In this document: positions 24,848 to 33,564 of the stretch, one piece after another
Position numbering within the stretch: the first letter of the stretch is position 1
How the letters are laid out: each line of letters opens with the position of its first letter
Assembly (NCBI RefSeq): GCF_009856445.1
Contig: NZ_WMFA01000001.1
Span: 992,001-1,056,000, forward strand
From: Halobacillus litoralis
GTDB lineage: Bacteria > Bacillota > Bacilli > Bacillales > Halobacillaceae
DNA: 64,000 nucleotides
Reading direction: 5' to 3'
Position numbers and translations under genes: made by a program
The notes under the pieces: model-generated
What the model saw: the letters and a program-made list of their open reading frames with translations, nothing else
What the model was told of the DNA's origin: nothing
Database searches by the model: none

Positions 24848-24876
24848 GATGCCCGCATATTTGCGGGCATCCTTTT
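24848..24876 (+). terminator. terminator of the proline dehydrogenase gene
   Basis: GATGCCCGCA and TGCGGGCATC form a perfect stem with a short loop, followed by CTTTT. Confidence 0.85.
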
Positions 24877-25022
24877 ATGAGGTTGTGCATAAAATACAGG
24901 AACAAATGAATTTCAAGAGAAGATTTTACAGAATTATGGAGAAAAGGATTGCGAAATGTCTGAAAATATTTTATATTATACATAGATACGAATTAGCCGT
25001 ACTTATTTTTTTGGCTTTAAAA

Positions 25023-25040
25023 TGAATGAGCATTCATTCA
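25023..25040. promoter_or_regulatory. FadR operator of the fadN operon
   Basis: TGAATGAGCATTCATTCA is a perfect 7-4-7 palindrome matching the B. subtilis FadR (YsiA) box TGAATGA-N4-TCATTCA. It sits 21 bp before the fadN start, where bound FadR would block transcription until long-chain acyl-CoA releases it. Confidence 0.9.
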
Positions 25041-25061
25041 AATGAGATAGGGGGAAATGTA

Positions 25062-27461
25062 ATGAATCACAAAATCAAGCGGGCAGCCGTCCTTGGATCT
25101 GGAGTAATGGGCGCAGGAATCGCCGCCCATTTAGCGAATGTAGGTATTCCTACATTGATGATGGATATCGCCCCTCGCGAACTAACTGATGCAGAGGCAA
25201 AAAAGGGGCTTACGCTGGAAGATCCAGCCGTGAGAAACCGGATTGCTGCTGAAAATAAAAAAGGACTGCTTAAACAAAAACCTTCACCACTAACAAGTAA
25301 ACAAAATCTTAATCTAATTGAAGTCGGAAACTTCACAGATGATATGGAACGTTTATCAGAAGTCGACTGGGTCATTGAAGTAGTCGTGGAGAACCTTGAT
25401 ATCAAGAAAAAAGTATTAGCTGACGTAGACCGTCACCGTAAGAAAGGCTCGTTTGTCAGTTCCAATACTTCTGGAATTTCAATTGAAGCCATGTCCGAAG
25501 ATTGCAGTGAGGATTTTAAATCTCATTTCCTAGGTACACACTTCTTCAACCCGCCACGTTATTTGAAGTTATTAGAAGTGATTCCTACGAAGCATACAAG
25601 TCCAGATGTGCTTCAATTCATGAAAGAGTTTGGAGAAGATGTTCTTGGCAAAGGTGTTGTTGAAGCGAAAGACACGCCTAACTTCATTGCTAACCGAATT
25701 GGAACGTACGGTCTATTAGTGACCGTTCAGCAAATGCTTGAAAAAGGATACTCCGTCGGTGAAGTGGATTCAGTCACCGGACCGATGATAGGAAGGCCAA
25801 AAAGCGCAACCTTCCGTACGCTTGATGTTGTTGGTTTAGATACGTTCATCCATGTAGCCAACAATGTGTACGACCAAGTAGAAGGAAAAGAGAAAAAAGC
25901 TTTCGAAATTCCTTCCTTCATGAAAGAAATGCTTGATAAAGGTTGGCTGGGATCGAAGAGTGGGCAAGGTTTCTTCCTTAAGCAGAAAGGCGAAAAGGGA
26001 AGTGAAATCCTGCAGCTTAACCCTGAAACCCTTGAATACGAAAAACGTGGCAAGTTGAAGACCAAAGCCACTGAAATGGCGAAACAGGAAAAAGGTCCAC
26101 AGCGAAAATTGAAAACGCTCGTACATGCAGAAGGTGACCGTGCTGGCGACTTAGTGTGGTCCGTTGTAAAACCAGTCCTTCTCTATTCAGCAGAATTGTA
26201 TGGTGAAATTGCTGATGATGTACCGTCTATTGATGAAGCTATGCGCTGGGGATTCGGCTGGGAACTTGGTCCATTTGAAATGTGGGACAGTATCGGCCTT
26301 AAAGCATCTGTGGAGCGTATGAAGAAAGAAGGAGAGACGATTCCAACGTGGGTAGAGAAGATGCTGGATGATGGAATCGAAACATTTTATAAGAAGGAAA
26401 ATGGAAACGTTTACTTCTATCATGAAGGAGAATACAAACAGCAGTCCTTTAATGAAAAAGTCATCAACCTTAAACGCCTGAAAGAAGAGCGTGAAGTCAT
26501 AAAGAAAAATGCTGGTGCCAGTTTAATTGATCTTGGCGATGGGGTCGCTGGTTTGGAGTTTCATTCCAGAAGCAATGCCATTGGACTTGATATTATTCAG
26601 ATGATCAATTTTGCGGTTGATCATGTAGATGAGAACTTCGAAGGCCTTGTCATCGGCAACCAGGCAAAAAACTTCTGTGTTGGTGCCAACCTTGGAATGA
26701 TTCTCATGGAAGCGCAGGATTACAACTTCTTTGAAATCGAAATGGTCGTAAAGAGTTTCCAGGACAGTATGATGAAAATGAAATATTCAGATAAGCCTGT
26801 TGTTGCAGCGCCATTTGGAATGACTCTTGGCGGGGGAGCGGAAGTTTGTCTGCCTGCTGATGCTATCCAGGCTTCACAGGAAACCTATATGGGTCTCGTG
26901 GAAGCTGGTGTCGGTCTAATTCCTGGTGGTGGTGGAAATAAAGAACTCTACATGAAGCACTTAAGAAACATACCTAATGGCATTGATTTTGATCTGCAGA
27001 AGGTTGCCAACAGTGTGTTTGAAAAAATAGCTATGGCTAAAGTCTCTACTTCAGGAGAGGAAGCGAAAGAGAATGGTTTCTTAGACCAGCAGGATGCCAT
27101 TAGTGTCAACGGCGACCATCTCCTCCATGATGCGAAACAAAAAGTGCTCGGGCTGGCGAGGTCAGGCTACCAGGCACCTAAACGTACGAAAATACCGGTA
27201 GTTGGTGAGCAGGGCTATGCCACAATGCTTCTAGGTGCCAAATCACTAGCGCTAAGTGGATATGCCAGTGAACATGATCTTAAAATTGCAGAAAAACTAG
27301 CTTTTGTTCTATCAGGCGGAAAGTTGAAAGAGGGAACGCTCGTAGATGAGCAGTATCTATTAGATCTGGAACGTGAAGCCTTTTTAAGTCTTGTAGGGGA
27401 GCCGAAGTCTCAAGCTCGTATGCAGCACATGCTTATGAAAGGCAAGCCGCTACGTAATTAA
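25062..27461 (+). CDS. fadN: 3-hydroxyacyl-CoA dehydrogenase / enoyl-CoA hydratase
   Basis: A 799-residue bifunctional beta-oxidation enzyme. The N-terminal NAD-binding domain opens with KRAAVLGSGVMGAGIAAHLANVG; the dehydrogenase catalytic segment has HFFNPPRYLKLLEVI. The C-terminal part is crotonase-like (NFCVGANLGMILMEA, PFGMTLGGGAEVCLPADAIQA). Start is ATG at 25062 after AGGGGGAAATG; the upstream codon at 25026 lies inside the FadR operator. It leads the fadN-fadA-fadE operon with 25 and 19 bp gaps, the B. subtilis arrangement. Note the domain order (dehydrogenase first) is typical for FadN. Confidence 0.97.
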   Translation: MNHKIKRAAVLGSGVMGAGIAAHLANVGIPTLMMDIAPRELTDAEAKKGLTLEDPAVRNRIAAENKKGLLKQKPSPLTSKQNLNLIEVGNFTDDMERLSEVDWVIEVVVENLDIKKKVLADVDRHRKKGSFVSSNTSGISIEAMSEDCSEDFKSHFLGTHFFNPPRYLKLLEVIPTKHTSPDVLQFMKEFGEDVLGKGVVEAKDTPNFIANRIGTYGLLVTVQQMLEKGYSVGEVDSVTGPMIGRPKSATFRTLDVVGLDTFIHVANNVYDQVEGKEKKAFEIPSFMKEMLDKGWLGSKSGQGFFLKQKGEKGSEILQLNPETLEYEKRGKLKTKATEMAKQEKGPQRKLKTLVHAEGDRAGDLVWSVVKPVLLYSAELYGEIADDVPSIDEAMRWGFGWELGPFEMWDSIGLKASVERMKKEGETIPTWVEKMLDDGIETFYKKENGNVYFYHEGEYKQQSFNEKVINLKRLKEEREVIKKNAGASLIDLGDGVAGLEFHSRSNAIGLDIIQMINFAVDHVDENFEGLVIGNQAKNFCVGANLGMILMEAQDYNFFEIEMVVKSFQDSMMKMKYSDKPVVAAPFGMTLGGGAEVCLPADAIQASQETYMGLVEAGVGLIPGGGGNKELYMKHLRNIPNGIDFDLQKVANSVFEKIAMAKVSTSGEEAKENGFLDQQDAISVNGDHLLHDAKQKVLGLARSGYQAPKRTKIPVVGEQGYATMLLGAKSLALSGYASEHDLKIAEKLAFVLSGGKLKEGTLVDEQYLLDLEREAFLSLVGEPKSQARMQHMLMKGKPLRN

Positions 27462-27486
27462 GTTAATAAAAAGAGGGGGAAGAGCC

Positions 27487-28662
27487 GTGAAAGAAGCAGT
27501 TATCGTATCAGGAGCTCGTACACCAGTCGGTCGGGCGAAGAAAGGGTCACTTGCACATACACGTCCCGATGATCTGGCCGCTTTGACAATTAGGGAAACA
27601 TTGAAAAGAGCCAACAATTATGAGGGCAACATCGATGATGTCATCATTGGATGTGCGATGCCTGAAGCAGAACAAGGAATGAACATGGCGAGGAATATCG
27701 CAGGCCTTGCCGGACTTCATCATAAAGTGCCGGCGATTACAGTTAACCGATATTGTTCCTCTGGTTTGCAGAGTATCGCTTATGCCGCAGAAAAAATCAT
27801 GCTTGGTCACAGTGACACAGCCATTGCAGGTGGTGCGGAGTCTATGAGCCTCATCCCTATGGGAGGTCACGTGATTAAGCCGAATATTCAATTGGTCGAG
27901 AATGCTCCTGAGTATTATATGTCTATGGGGCATACCGCTGAAGAAGTGGCGAATCGTTTTGAAATATCAAGAGCAGATCAGGATGCATTTGCGGTACAGA
28001 GTCATGAACGTGCAGCGAGAGCGATTCAGGAAGGGAAATTTGAGGATGAAATCGTTCCAGTTGAAGTGACGAACCGTGAGCTTGGAGAAGACAATAAAGT
28101 AAAAGAAAGAAAAAGCTTCTTCTCTATGGATGAAGGAGTTCGCGCGGGTACTACACAAGATGTACTTGGCAAGTTGAAGCCGGCGTTCTCAACAACAGGT
28201 TCTGTAACAGCGGGAAACTCTTCACAGATGAGTGACGGTGCAGCAGCTGTTATGGTTATGGACCGCGAAAAAGCAGAAGCTGAGGGTCTTACACCTCTAG
28301 TCAAATTCCGCTCCTTCGCAGTAGCCGGAGTCGAGCCGGAGATCATGGGAGTTGGACCGATTGAAGCTGTACCAAAGGCTTTGCGGATGGCTGGTCTTTC
28401 TTTATCCGACATCGGTCTCTTTGAATTGAATGAGGCCTTTGCATCTCAATCCCTTCGCGTCATTCGTGAACTTGGATTAGATGAAGATAAAGTAAACGTA
28501 AACGGTGGGGCGATCGCTTTGGGTCACCCGCTGGGATGTACAGGAACAAAGCTTACATTAAGTTTGATCCATGAAATGAAACGACGGAATGAGCAATTCG
28601 GTGTTGTGACTATGTGTATTGGTGGCGGTATGGGAGCCGCTGGAGTATTTGAATTAATTTAA
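27487..28662 (+). CDS. fadA: acetyl-CoA C-acyltransferase (3-ketoacyl-CoA thiolase)
   Basis: A 391-residue thiolase that releases acetyl-CoA in the last beta-oxidation step. Nucleophilic cysteine in NRYCSSGLQSI (about residue 91), active-site histidine in GGAIALGHPLGCTG, and second cysteine in MCIGGGMGAAGVFE. GTG start at 27487 follows AGAGGGGGAAGAGCC. Second gene of the FadR-regulated operon. Confidence 0.97.
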   Translation: MKEAVIVSGARTPVGRAKKGSLAHTRPDDLAALTIRETLKRANNYEGNIDDVIIGCAMPEAEQGMNMARNIAGLAGLHHKVPAITVNRYCSSGLQSIAYAAEKIMLGHSDTAIAGGAESMSLIPMGGHVIKPNIQLVENAPEYYMSMGHTAEEVANRFEISRADQDAFAVQSHERAARAIQEGKFEDEIVPVEVTNRELGEDNKVKERKSFFSMDEGVRAGTTQDVLGKLKPAFSTTGSVTAGNSSQMSDGAAAVMVMDREKAEAEGLTPLVKFRSFAVAGVEPEIMGVGPIEAVPKALRMAGLSLSDIGLFELNEAFASQSLRVIRELGLDEDKVNVNGGAIALGHPLGCTGTKLTLSLIHEMKRRNEQFGVVTMCIGGGMGAAGVFELI

Positions 28663-28681
28663 CTCGGGGAGGAACAGAAAG

Positions 28682-30463
28682 ATGAGCGATTTGAAAGAGA
28701 TGATTAAAGGCGGAGGATTCATTGTCGAAGATTTGGCAGCAGAAGATGTGATTACACCGGAAGATTTTACAGATGAACATTTAATGATTGCTAAAACAGC
28801 GGAAGATTTTGTTCTTGGCGAGGTTGTTCCAAAAATTGACAACCTTGAAAACCACGAATTTGAACATTCCGTAGCCCTTTTGAAGCAAGCGGGAGAGTTG
28901 GGATTGTTAGGTGCTGATGTACCTGAAGAGTACGGTGGACTTCAGTTAGATAAGATCAGCTCTTCATTGATTACTGAAAAGTTTTCCCGTGCTGGAGGCT
29001 TTTCCGTTACCCATGGTGCTCACGTGGGCATCGGCTCTCTACCGATTGTTTTCTTCGGTAATGAAGAACAGAAACAAAAATACCTTCCATTGCTTGCTAC
29101 AGGGGAGAAAATTGCTGCGTATGCTTTAACAGAGCCAGGTTCAGGATCCGATGCTCTTGGAGCAAAAACGACAGCAAAGTTAAATGATGCTGGTACTCAT
29201 TATGTATTAAATGGAGAAAAGCAGTGGATTACGAACTCTGCCTTCGCTGATGTGTTCGTCGTATACGCCAAGATCGATGGAGATAAGTTCACGGCGTTTA
29301 TAGTGGAGCGTGACTACCCAGGCGTATCTACAGGTCCAGAAGAGAAAAAGATGGGAATTAAGAGTTCTTCCACTCGTACATTGATATTAGAAGATGCGGA
29401 AGTCCCTGTGGAGAATGTTCTTGGAGAAGTTGGCCGCGGGCATGTCATTGCATTCAACATTCTAAATGTCGGTCGCTACAAACTGGCGATTGGTGGAGTA
29501 GGTGGTTCTAAGCGAGCAATTGAGCTTTCGGTCAAGTATGCCAAGGACCGCAAACAGTTCAAGACTCCGATCGCAAGCTTTCCATTGATTCAGGAAAAGA
29601 TCGGTTCCGTAGCAGCCAACACTTATGCAAATGAGAGCTCCGTGTATCGTACGGTAGGTTTATTCGAACAAAGCATGGGTAAATTGTCTGACGAAGAGCT
29701 GAAAGATGGCGCTGCCGTTGCTAAAGTCATTGCAGAATATGCAATTGAATGTTCATTGAACAAAGTGTTTGGAACAGAACTTCTGGACTTTGCTGTGGAC
29801 GAAGCTGTACAAATACATGGTGGATACGGTTTTATGGCCGAATACGAAGTAGAAAGAATGTACCGTGATTCCCGCATCAACAGAATCTTTGAAGGTACGA
29901 ACGAAATCAATCGTATGATCGTCCCAGGTACACTGTTGAAGAAAGCAATGAAAGGCGAGTTGCCTCTCCTTCAGCAAGCACAAGCCCTTCAAGAAGAAAT
30001 TATGATGATGATGCCGGAAGAACCGGGTGTGGAAGTTCTGGAACAAGAGAAATATTTATTGAAAAATGCGAAGAAGATTGGTCTCCTTGCTGCTGGTCTT
30101 GCCGCACAGAAATACGGAGAGAAACTGGAAAATGAGCAAGAACTTCTTGTAAATATCGCGGATATAGTAGGCGAGATTTATAACATGGAATCTGCCGTTC
30201 TTCGTACGGAAAAAGCAATCAATAAATCAGGTGAAGAGAAGAACAAACAGAAACTCCTCTATACACAAGTGTATGTGCAGGAAGCCTTCAATCGAATCGA
30301 AGGACATGCGAAAGAAACATTGATTGCAGCGGAATCCGGGGATTCTTTAAGAATGATGCTTGGTGCTATGCGTAAACTGACACGTCATACACCTACAAAT
30401 GTTATTCCTAAGAAGCGTGAGATTGCAAAAGCATTGATTGAAGCTGAAAAGTACACGGTTTAA
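28682..30463 (+). CDS. fadE: acyl-CoA dehydrogenase
   Basis: A 593-residue FAD enzyme oxidising acyl-CoA to enoyl-Co[21 protein letters not shown] and [18 protein letters not shown] are the flavin-binding middle region; [36 protein letters not shown] is the C-terminal family signature. An extra helical domain of about 180 residues follows, as in the long FadE/YusJ type. Last gene of the operon, followed by a terminator. Confidence 0.96.
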   Translation: MSDLKEMIKGGGFIVEDLAAEDVITPEDFTDEHLMIAKTAEDFVLGEVVPKIDNLENHEFEHSVALLKQAGELGLLGADVPEEYGGLQLDKISSSLITEKFSRAGGFSVTHGAHVGIGSLPIVFFGNEEQKQKYLPLLATGEKIAAYALTEPGSGSDALGAKTTAKLNDAGTHYVLNGEKQWITNSAFADVFVVYAKIDGDKFTAFIVERDYPGVSTGPEEKKMGIKSSSTRTLILEDAEVPVENVLGEVGRGHVIAFNILNVGRYKLAIGGVGGSKRAIELSVKYAKDRKQFKTPIASFPLIQEKIGSVAANTYANESSVYRTVGLFEQSMGKLSDEELKDGAAVAKVIAEYAIECSLNKVFGTELLDFAVDEAVQIHGGYGFMAEYEVERMYRDSRINRIFEGTNEINRMIVPGTLLKKAMKGELPLLQQAQALQEEIMMMMPEEPGVEVLEQEKYLLKNAKKIGLLAAGLAAQKYGEKLENEQELLVNIADIVGEIYNMESAVLRTEKAINKSGEEKNKQKLLYTQVYVQEAFNRIEGHAKETLIAAESGDSLRMMLGAMRKLTRHTPTNVIPKKREIAKALIEAEKYTV

Positions 30464-30487
30464 AAAATAAGATTGAATGTCACACAG

Positions 30488-30527
30488 GGCCTGCACTTTC
30501 GAAACGCGAAGGTGCAGGCCTTCGTTT
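30488..30527 (+). terminator. terminator of fadNAE
   Basis: GGCCTGCAC and GTGCAGGCC form a perfect 9-bp outer stem, with inner TTTCG/CGAAG pairing, followed by TTCGTTTT. Confidence 0.87.
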
Positions 30528-30551
30528 TGCTCTATTCATCTTAAACAATAT

Positions 30552-30683
30552 GGCAGGATTGTGGAGGACTCAGTTTCGAGACTTATGACGCGTGTGTCTG
30601 GACGATGGAGCAAGACGAACCTTTTCCCGGAGCCCCTAAACTCACACAAACACCTCGAAACTGAGTCTTCAACTAAAGGGAGG
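30552..30683 (+). repeat. intergenic element copy 3 (short form)
   Basis: About 130 bp from GGCAGGATTGTGGAGGACTC through CAGTTTCGAGA to CTCGAAACTGAGTCTTCAAC and the right flank TAAAGGGAGG. The interior is short (GGACGATGGAGCAAGACGAACC then TTTTCCCGGAGCCCC), like copy 2. It is between the fadNAE terminator and yusI. Together they account for most of the gene-free stretch. Confidence 0.85.
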
Positions 30684-30791
30684 ATTATGGAAGAGCATGA
30701 GGTGAATATGAAGACAATCTTAGAAATAAATGAAATCTTCGCCTTCGTTGTGATAAAATATTAGACAACAAGAATGAAGGAGGGTGTGAAG

Positions 30792-31151
30792 ATGTCTTTA
30801 ACCTTCTATTGGTACCCAAATTGCGGTACATGTAAAAAAGCTAAAAAGTGGTTGGATGAGGAAGGGATTGACTACGAATCTGTACATATTGTCAATCATC
30901 CCCCTTCAGAAGAGCAGTTGAAGAGCTTTATTTCTACTAGTGACAAACCTGCAAAGAAATTCTTTAACACTAGTGGGAAAAAGTATAGAGAACTGAATAT
31001 GAAGGAAAAGCTAAAAGAAGCAGATGAAGCACAGATGATTGAGTGGTTGGCATCTGATGGAATGCTTATAAAGCGGCCTATCCTAACTGATGGTGAAAAA
31101 ACAACCGTAGGGTTTAAGCAGGATGAGTTTGAAAATGTTTGGGCTCAGTGA
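30792..31151 (+). CDS. yusI: ArsC/Spx-family protein YusI
   Basis: A 119-residue thioredoxin-fold protein of the ArsC/Spx family: YWYPNCGTCKKAKKWLDEEGIDYE with a CGTC motif at the N-terminus, and LIKRPILTDGEKTTVGFKQDEFENVW at the end. Gene order (fadE, yusI, gcvH) equals B. subtilis. ATG at 30792 follows GGAGGGTGTGAAG. True arsenate reductase activity is unlikely in this subgroup; redox-linked function is probable but unproven. Confidence 0.88.
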   Translation: MSLTFYWYPNCGTCKKAKKWLDEEGIDYESVHIVNHPPSEEQLKSFISTSDKPAKKFFNTSGKKYRELNMKEKLKEADEAQMIEWLASDGMLIKRPILTDGEKTTVGFKQDEFENVWAQ

Positions 31152-31234
31152 GCACATTATTGGGAATAGAAGCCTATAGCTTTTATGTTTATATTAGTTG
31201 TTGAACTATAATTATTATTTTGGAGGTAATTAAC

Positions 31235-31618
31235 ATGAGCGTACCTAAAGACCTGCGTTATTCTGAAGAACATGAATGGGTGAAAGAAGAAGGGGAAAAA
31301 GTTAGAGTCGGTATTACTGAATTCGCGCAATCAGAACTTGGAGATATCGTATTCGTAGAACTTCCAGAAGTCGGGGATGAGCTGGAAGCAGATGAGCCGT
31401 TTGGCAGTGTAGAGTCTGTGAAGACAGTTTCTGAACTTTATGCTCCTCTTAGTGGTAAGGTTGTCGAAGTTAATGAAGACTTGGAAGACAGTCCGGAATT
31501 TGTTAATGAATCTCCTTACGATAAAGCCTGGATGGTTGTTGTTGAACCAAGTGACAACTCCAAGGTCAATGATTTGATGACTGCGGAAGAATATGAAGCA
31601 ATGATTGATGAAGACTAA
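31235..31618 (+). CDS. gcvH: glycine cleavage system H protein
   Basis: A 127-residue lipoyl carrier. Lipoylated lysine lies in [13 protein letters not shown]-terminal [13 protein letters not shown] and [16 protein letters not shown] are family marks. In Bacillus, GcvH is also the relay for lipoyl transfer from octanoyl-GcvH to other complexes. TGGAGGTAATTAAC precedes ATG at 31235. Strongly acidic overall, consistent with a salt-adapted proteome. Solitary gene as in B. subtilis. Confidence 0.97.
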   Translation: MSVPKDLRYSEEHEWVKEEGEKVRVGITEFAQSELGDIVFVELPEVGDELEADEPFGSVESVKTVSELYAPLSGKVVEVNEDLEDSPEFVNESPYDKAWMVVVEPSDNSKVNDLMTAEEYEAMIDED

Positions 31619-31690
31619 GGATAGTGCATTGGACAGGCAGGGCTTTAAGAATCCTTGTCTGACATGATCACGTTTGATCTTAATCATGTT

Positions 31691-31722
31691 CAGACCATGC
31701 CTGAGAGGCATGGTCTGTTTCT
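31691..31722 (+). terminator. terminator of gcvH
   Basis: CAGACCATGCC and GGCATGGTCTG form a perfect 11-bp stem with a short loop and weak T run, just before yusF. A second, imperfect stem (GGACAGGCAGGGC/CCTTGTCTG) lies at 31631-31661. Confidence 0.65.
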
Positions 31723-31740
31723 ATATAGTAGGTGATGAAG

Positions 31741-32088
31741 ATGGATGGAGAACGAATCGTCATTGTTGAAGGAATCACGGATAAAAAGAAGTTGAACAAG
31801 GTCCTTGATGAAGATATTGAAATCATCTGCACCCATGGGACTTTAGGAATCGAGCGGATGGAAGAAATGATTTTTGATCACAATTTAGATGATCGGACCG
31901 TGTATATTCTCGTGGACGAAGATGACTCTGGCTACAAATTAAGAAAACAATTGACGGAAGAGCTTCCTCACGCCGAACATATCTATATAGATAAGGCTTT
32001 CAGAGAAGTAGCAGCTACGCCGGAAGCTGAATTAGCAAGAGCCTTACTTAGTAGACATTTCAACGTAAAATCGATTTATTTAATATAG
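31741..32088 (+). CDS. yusF: Toprim-domain protein YusF
   Basis: A 115-residue small Toprim protein: GERIVIVEGITDKKKL (catalytic Glu region) and YILVDEDDSGYKLRKQL (D-x-D motif). Small Toprim proteins resemble ribonuclease M5 but lack its extra domain; activity unknown. Start among GTG 31732, ATG 31735 and ATG 31741 is uncertain; the GGTGAT just before 31741 favours the latter. Followed 10 bp later by yusE, as in B. subtilis. Confidence 0.87.
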   Translation: MDGERIVIVEGITDKKKLNKVLDEDIEIICTHGTLGIERMEEMIFDHNLDDRTVYILVDEDDSGYKLRKQLTEELPHAEHIYIDKAFREVAATPEAELARALLSRHFNVKSIYLI

Positions 32089-32098
32089 GAGGATGGCT

Positions 32099-32413
32099 GT
32101 GGAGGAAATAAAAACATCACCAGAAGTAAAGAAGCACTTTGATGCTCCACAAACGACCCTCACCTTCGTTCACAGCCCTTTTTGCGCAACGTGTCATTTA
32201 GCACGTCAAATGCTTACAACACTTGAAGCGGTCTTTGATCGGGGAGTTTTTAAGGAAATGAATGCTTCTCTGCACCCTGAATGGATGCAGTATTATAAGA
32301 TTAAAAGTGTCCCGTGTCTGCTAGTGACGAGGGATGGGGAGGTAGAGGAAAAGATATATGCTTTTCAATCTGTCTCCTATATGTATGAGAAAGTCGTTGG
32401 TTTTGTTGAATAG
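32099..32413 (+). CDS. yusE: thioredoxin-like protein YusE
   Basis: A 104-residue thioredoxin-fold protein with active-site FCATC in HSPFCATCHLARQML and the cis-proline region KSVPCLLVTRDG. GTG at 32099 is preferred because TAGGAGG ends exactly where an alternative ATG at 32093 begins, which would leave no spacing. It probably forms one transcript with yusF. Specific partner unknown. Confidence 0.85.
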   Translation: MEEIKTSPEVKKHFDAPQTTLTFVHSPFCATCHLARQMLTTLEAVFDRGVFKEMNASLHPEWMQYYKIKSVPCLLVTRDGEVEEKIYAFQSVSYMYEKVVGFVE

Positions 32414-32500
32414 TGTATGTATTTCCCAGGAAATGACCACTACTGTAGAATTGAAAACTTCTCTTATTAAATATGGTTTTGAAGTTATTCTATAATAAAA

Positions 32501-32537
32501 AACAGGGAAGACTCTCCAGAGTCTTCCCTGTTTTTTC
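32501..32537. terminator. bidirectional terminator between yusE and the TlpA-like gene
   Basis: AACAGGGAAGACTCT and AGAGTCTTCCCTGTT form a perfect 15-bp stem with a 2-nt centre, A-rich on one side and a T run on the other, between convergent genes. Confidence 0.9.
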
Positions 32538-32549
32538 TAGTCTTGAATA

Positions 32550-32978
32550 TCATACAATTTCTCCTAGTTTGCTTACAATATCTAAGAAGGAGGACTGATC
32601 ACCAAAATTCGCATGGATATTACCTTGTTGATCGATGATGATGGTGGAAGGAACGCCATCACAATTGTACATGTCATAAACGGAACGTCCTTCGTCAGAA
32701 AGAGTAGGCTGCGTTAAAAACTTTTCGGTGAATTCGAGACCTTCCTCTATCTTCCGTTCTCTTCCAGAAACATTGATCGTCAGCATCGTTACTTTTTCAT
32801 GATCCATCGTTTTGAACAGTTGTTCTTTCATAGGTAAATCTTTCCCGCAATCTGGACACCAGGAGACCCAGAAGGTCAAGACAATAACTTTCCCTAGGTC
32901 GTCTTCCAGTTTATAGATTGAAGATTGATTGTTAATATAAGGCAGTTCAAATAAAGGGGCTTGTTCACTCAATGTCAT
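32550..32978 (-). CDS. TlpA/ResA-like thioredoxin-family protein
   Basis: A 142-residue redoxin. Active site WCPDCG in VSWCPDCGKDLPM, plus GVPSTIIIDQQGNI with the cis-proline. Unlike ResA or StoA it has no N-terminal signal or anchor (MTLSEQAPLFELPYIN), so it is probably cytoplasmic. Start ATG at 32978 follows AAAGGAGA. Oxidant or reductant role not determined. Confidence 0.86.
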   Translation of the reverse strand: MTLSEQAPLFELPYINNQSSIYKLEDDLGKVIVLTFWVSWCPDCGKDLPMKEQLFKTMDHEKVTMLTINVSGRERKIEEGLEFTEKFLTQPTLSDEGRSVYDMYNCDGVPSTIIIDQQGNIHANFGDQSSFLDIVSKLGEIV

Positions 32979-33006
32979 TCTCCTTTGTATCTGGCGAAGT
33001 TATGGA

Positions 33007-33036
33007 TTGACGCTAATCTATGTCCCATGCTAACAT
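33007..33036 (+). promoter_or_regulatory. putative promoter of the first SAM leader
   Basis: TTGACG and TAACAT separated by 18 bp, about 29 bp before the first riboswitch. The match is moderate. Confidence 0.5.
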
Positions 33037-33064
33037 AATTATTAATTTCATATCGACATCTTCA

Positions 33065-33166
33065 CTTATCCAGAGTGGCGGAGGGACTGGCCCGACGATG
33101 CCCGGCAACCGGCAGGTAGACTGCACGGTGCTAAATCCTGCGAAGTCTTTGACTTTGATAGATGAG
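33065..33166 (+). ncRNA. SAM-I riboswitch (S box), first of two
   Basis: Contains the S-box core: CTTATCCAGAGTGGCGGAGG, then GACTGGCCCGACGATGCCCG and GCAACC, and later GTGCTAAATCCTGCGAAG. The closing P1 strands are CTTATC and GATGAG. It is followed by its own Rho-independent terminator and no gene; a second complete S box begins 200 bp later. SAM binding stabilises termination in this class. Confidence 0.95.
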
Positions 33167-33182
33167 AAATGTAAACTCGATC

Positions 33183-33212
33183 AATCTCTTCTATTAAAGA
33201 AGGGATTTTTTT
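33183..33212 (+). terminator. terminator of the first SAM leader
   Basis: AATCTCTTCT and AGAAGGGATT with a 5-nt loop, followed by a T run. It would end the leader RNA when SAM is bound. Confidence 0.85.
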
Positions 33213-33290
33213 ATTGTGTAAATCGCGTGAATATTTGCTGTTTTGGTATATAATTGATCGACTTTATTTTCTGAACAATCTGTTTTGGAG

Positions 33291-33319
33291 TTGACACAAA
33301 ATTCGTACGGTGCTACAAT
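33291..33319 (+). promoter_or_regulatory. sigma-A promoter of the second SAM leader
   Basis: TTGACA, 17-bp spacer, TACAAT: one mismatch from consensus. It lies between the two riboswitches, so the second leader can be transcribed independently of the first. Confidence 0.85.
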
Positions 33320-33372
33320 CCTCTTTGTGCTACTTAAACGAGTTAAAGTAATAATAATTTAATAGACTAAAA

Positions 33373-33483
33373 TCTCTTATCCAGAGTGGCGGAGGGACTG
33401 GCCCGATGATGCCCGGCAACCGGCAGAACTATTTTGCTCAGGTGCCAATTCCTGCAAAGTAAAAAACTTTGACAGATGAGAGA
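33373..33483 (+). ncRNA. SAM-I riboswitch (S box), second of two
   Basis: Same core as the first (CCAGAGTGGCGGAGGGACTG, CCCGATGATGCCCGGCAACC) with a different P3-P4 region. P1 is TCTCTTATC with GATGAGAGA. Directly followed by a very stable terminator and then metN. This is the immediate control element of metNIQ. Confidence 0.96.
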
Positions 33484-33503
33484 ACAGATTTTTAGGTATG
33501 ATT

Positions 33504-33544
33504 AAAAACGCCGCTCTGTTCTCATAACAGAGCGGCGTTTTTTT
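33504..33544 (+). terminator. riboswitch terminator ahead of metN
   Basis: ACGCCGCTCTGTT and AACAGAGCGGCGT form a perfect 13-bp stem followed by T7. It ends 20 bp before metN. Confidence 0.92.
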
Positions 33545-33564
33545 GGAAGTGGAGGGAAATCATC

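Noticed and set aside
33020-33253. Open frame of 77 codons over the first SAM riboswitch
   Set aside because: Covers the conserved S-box RNA; the RNA structure explains the sequence.
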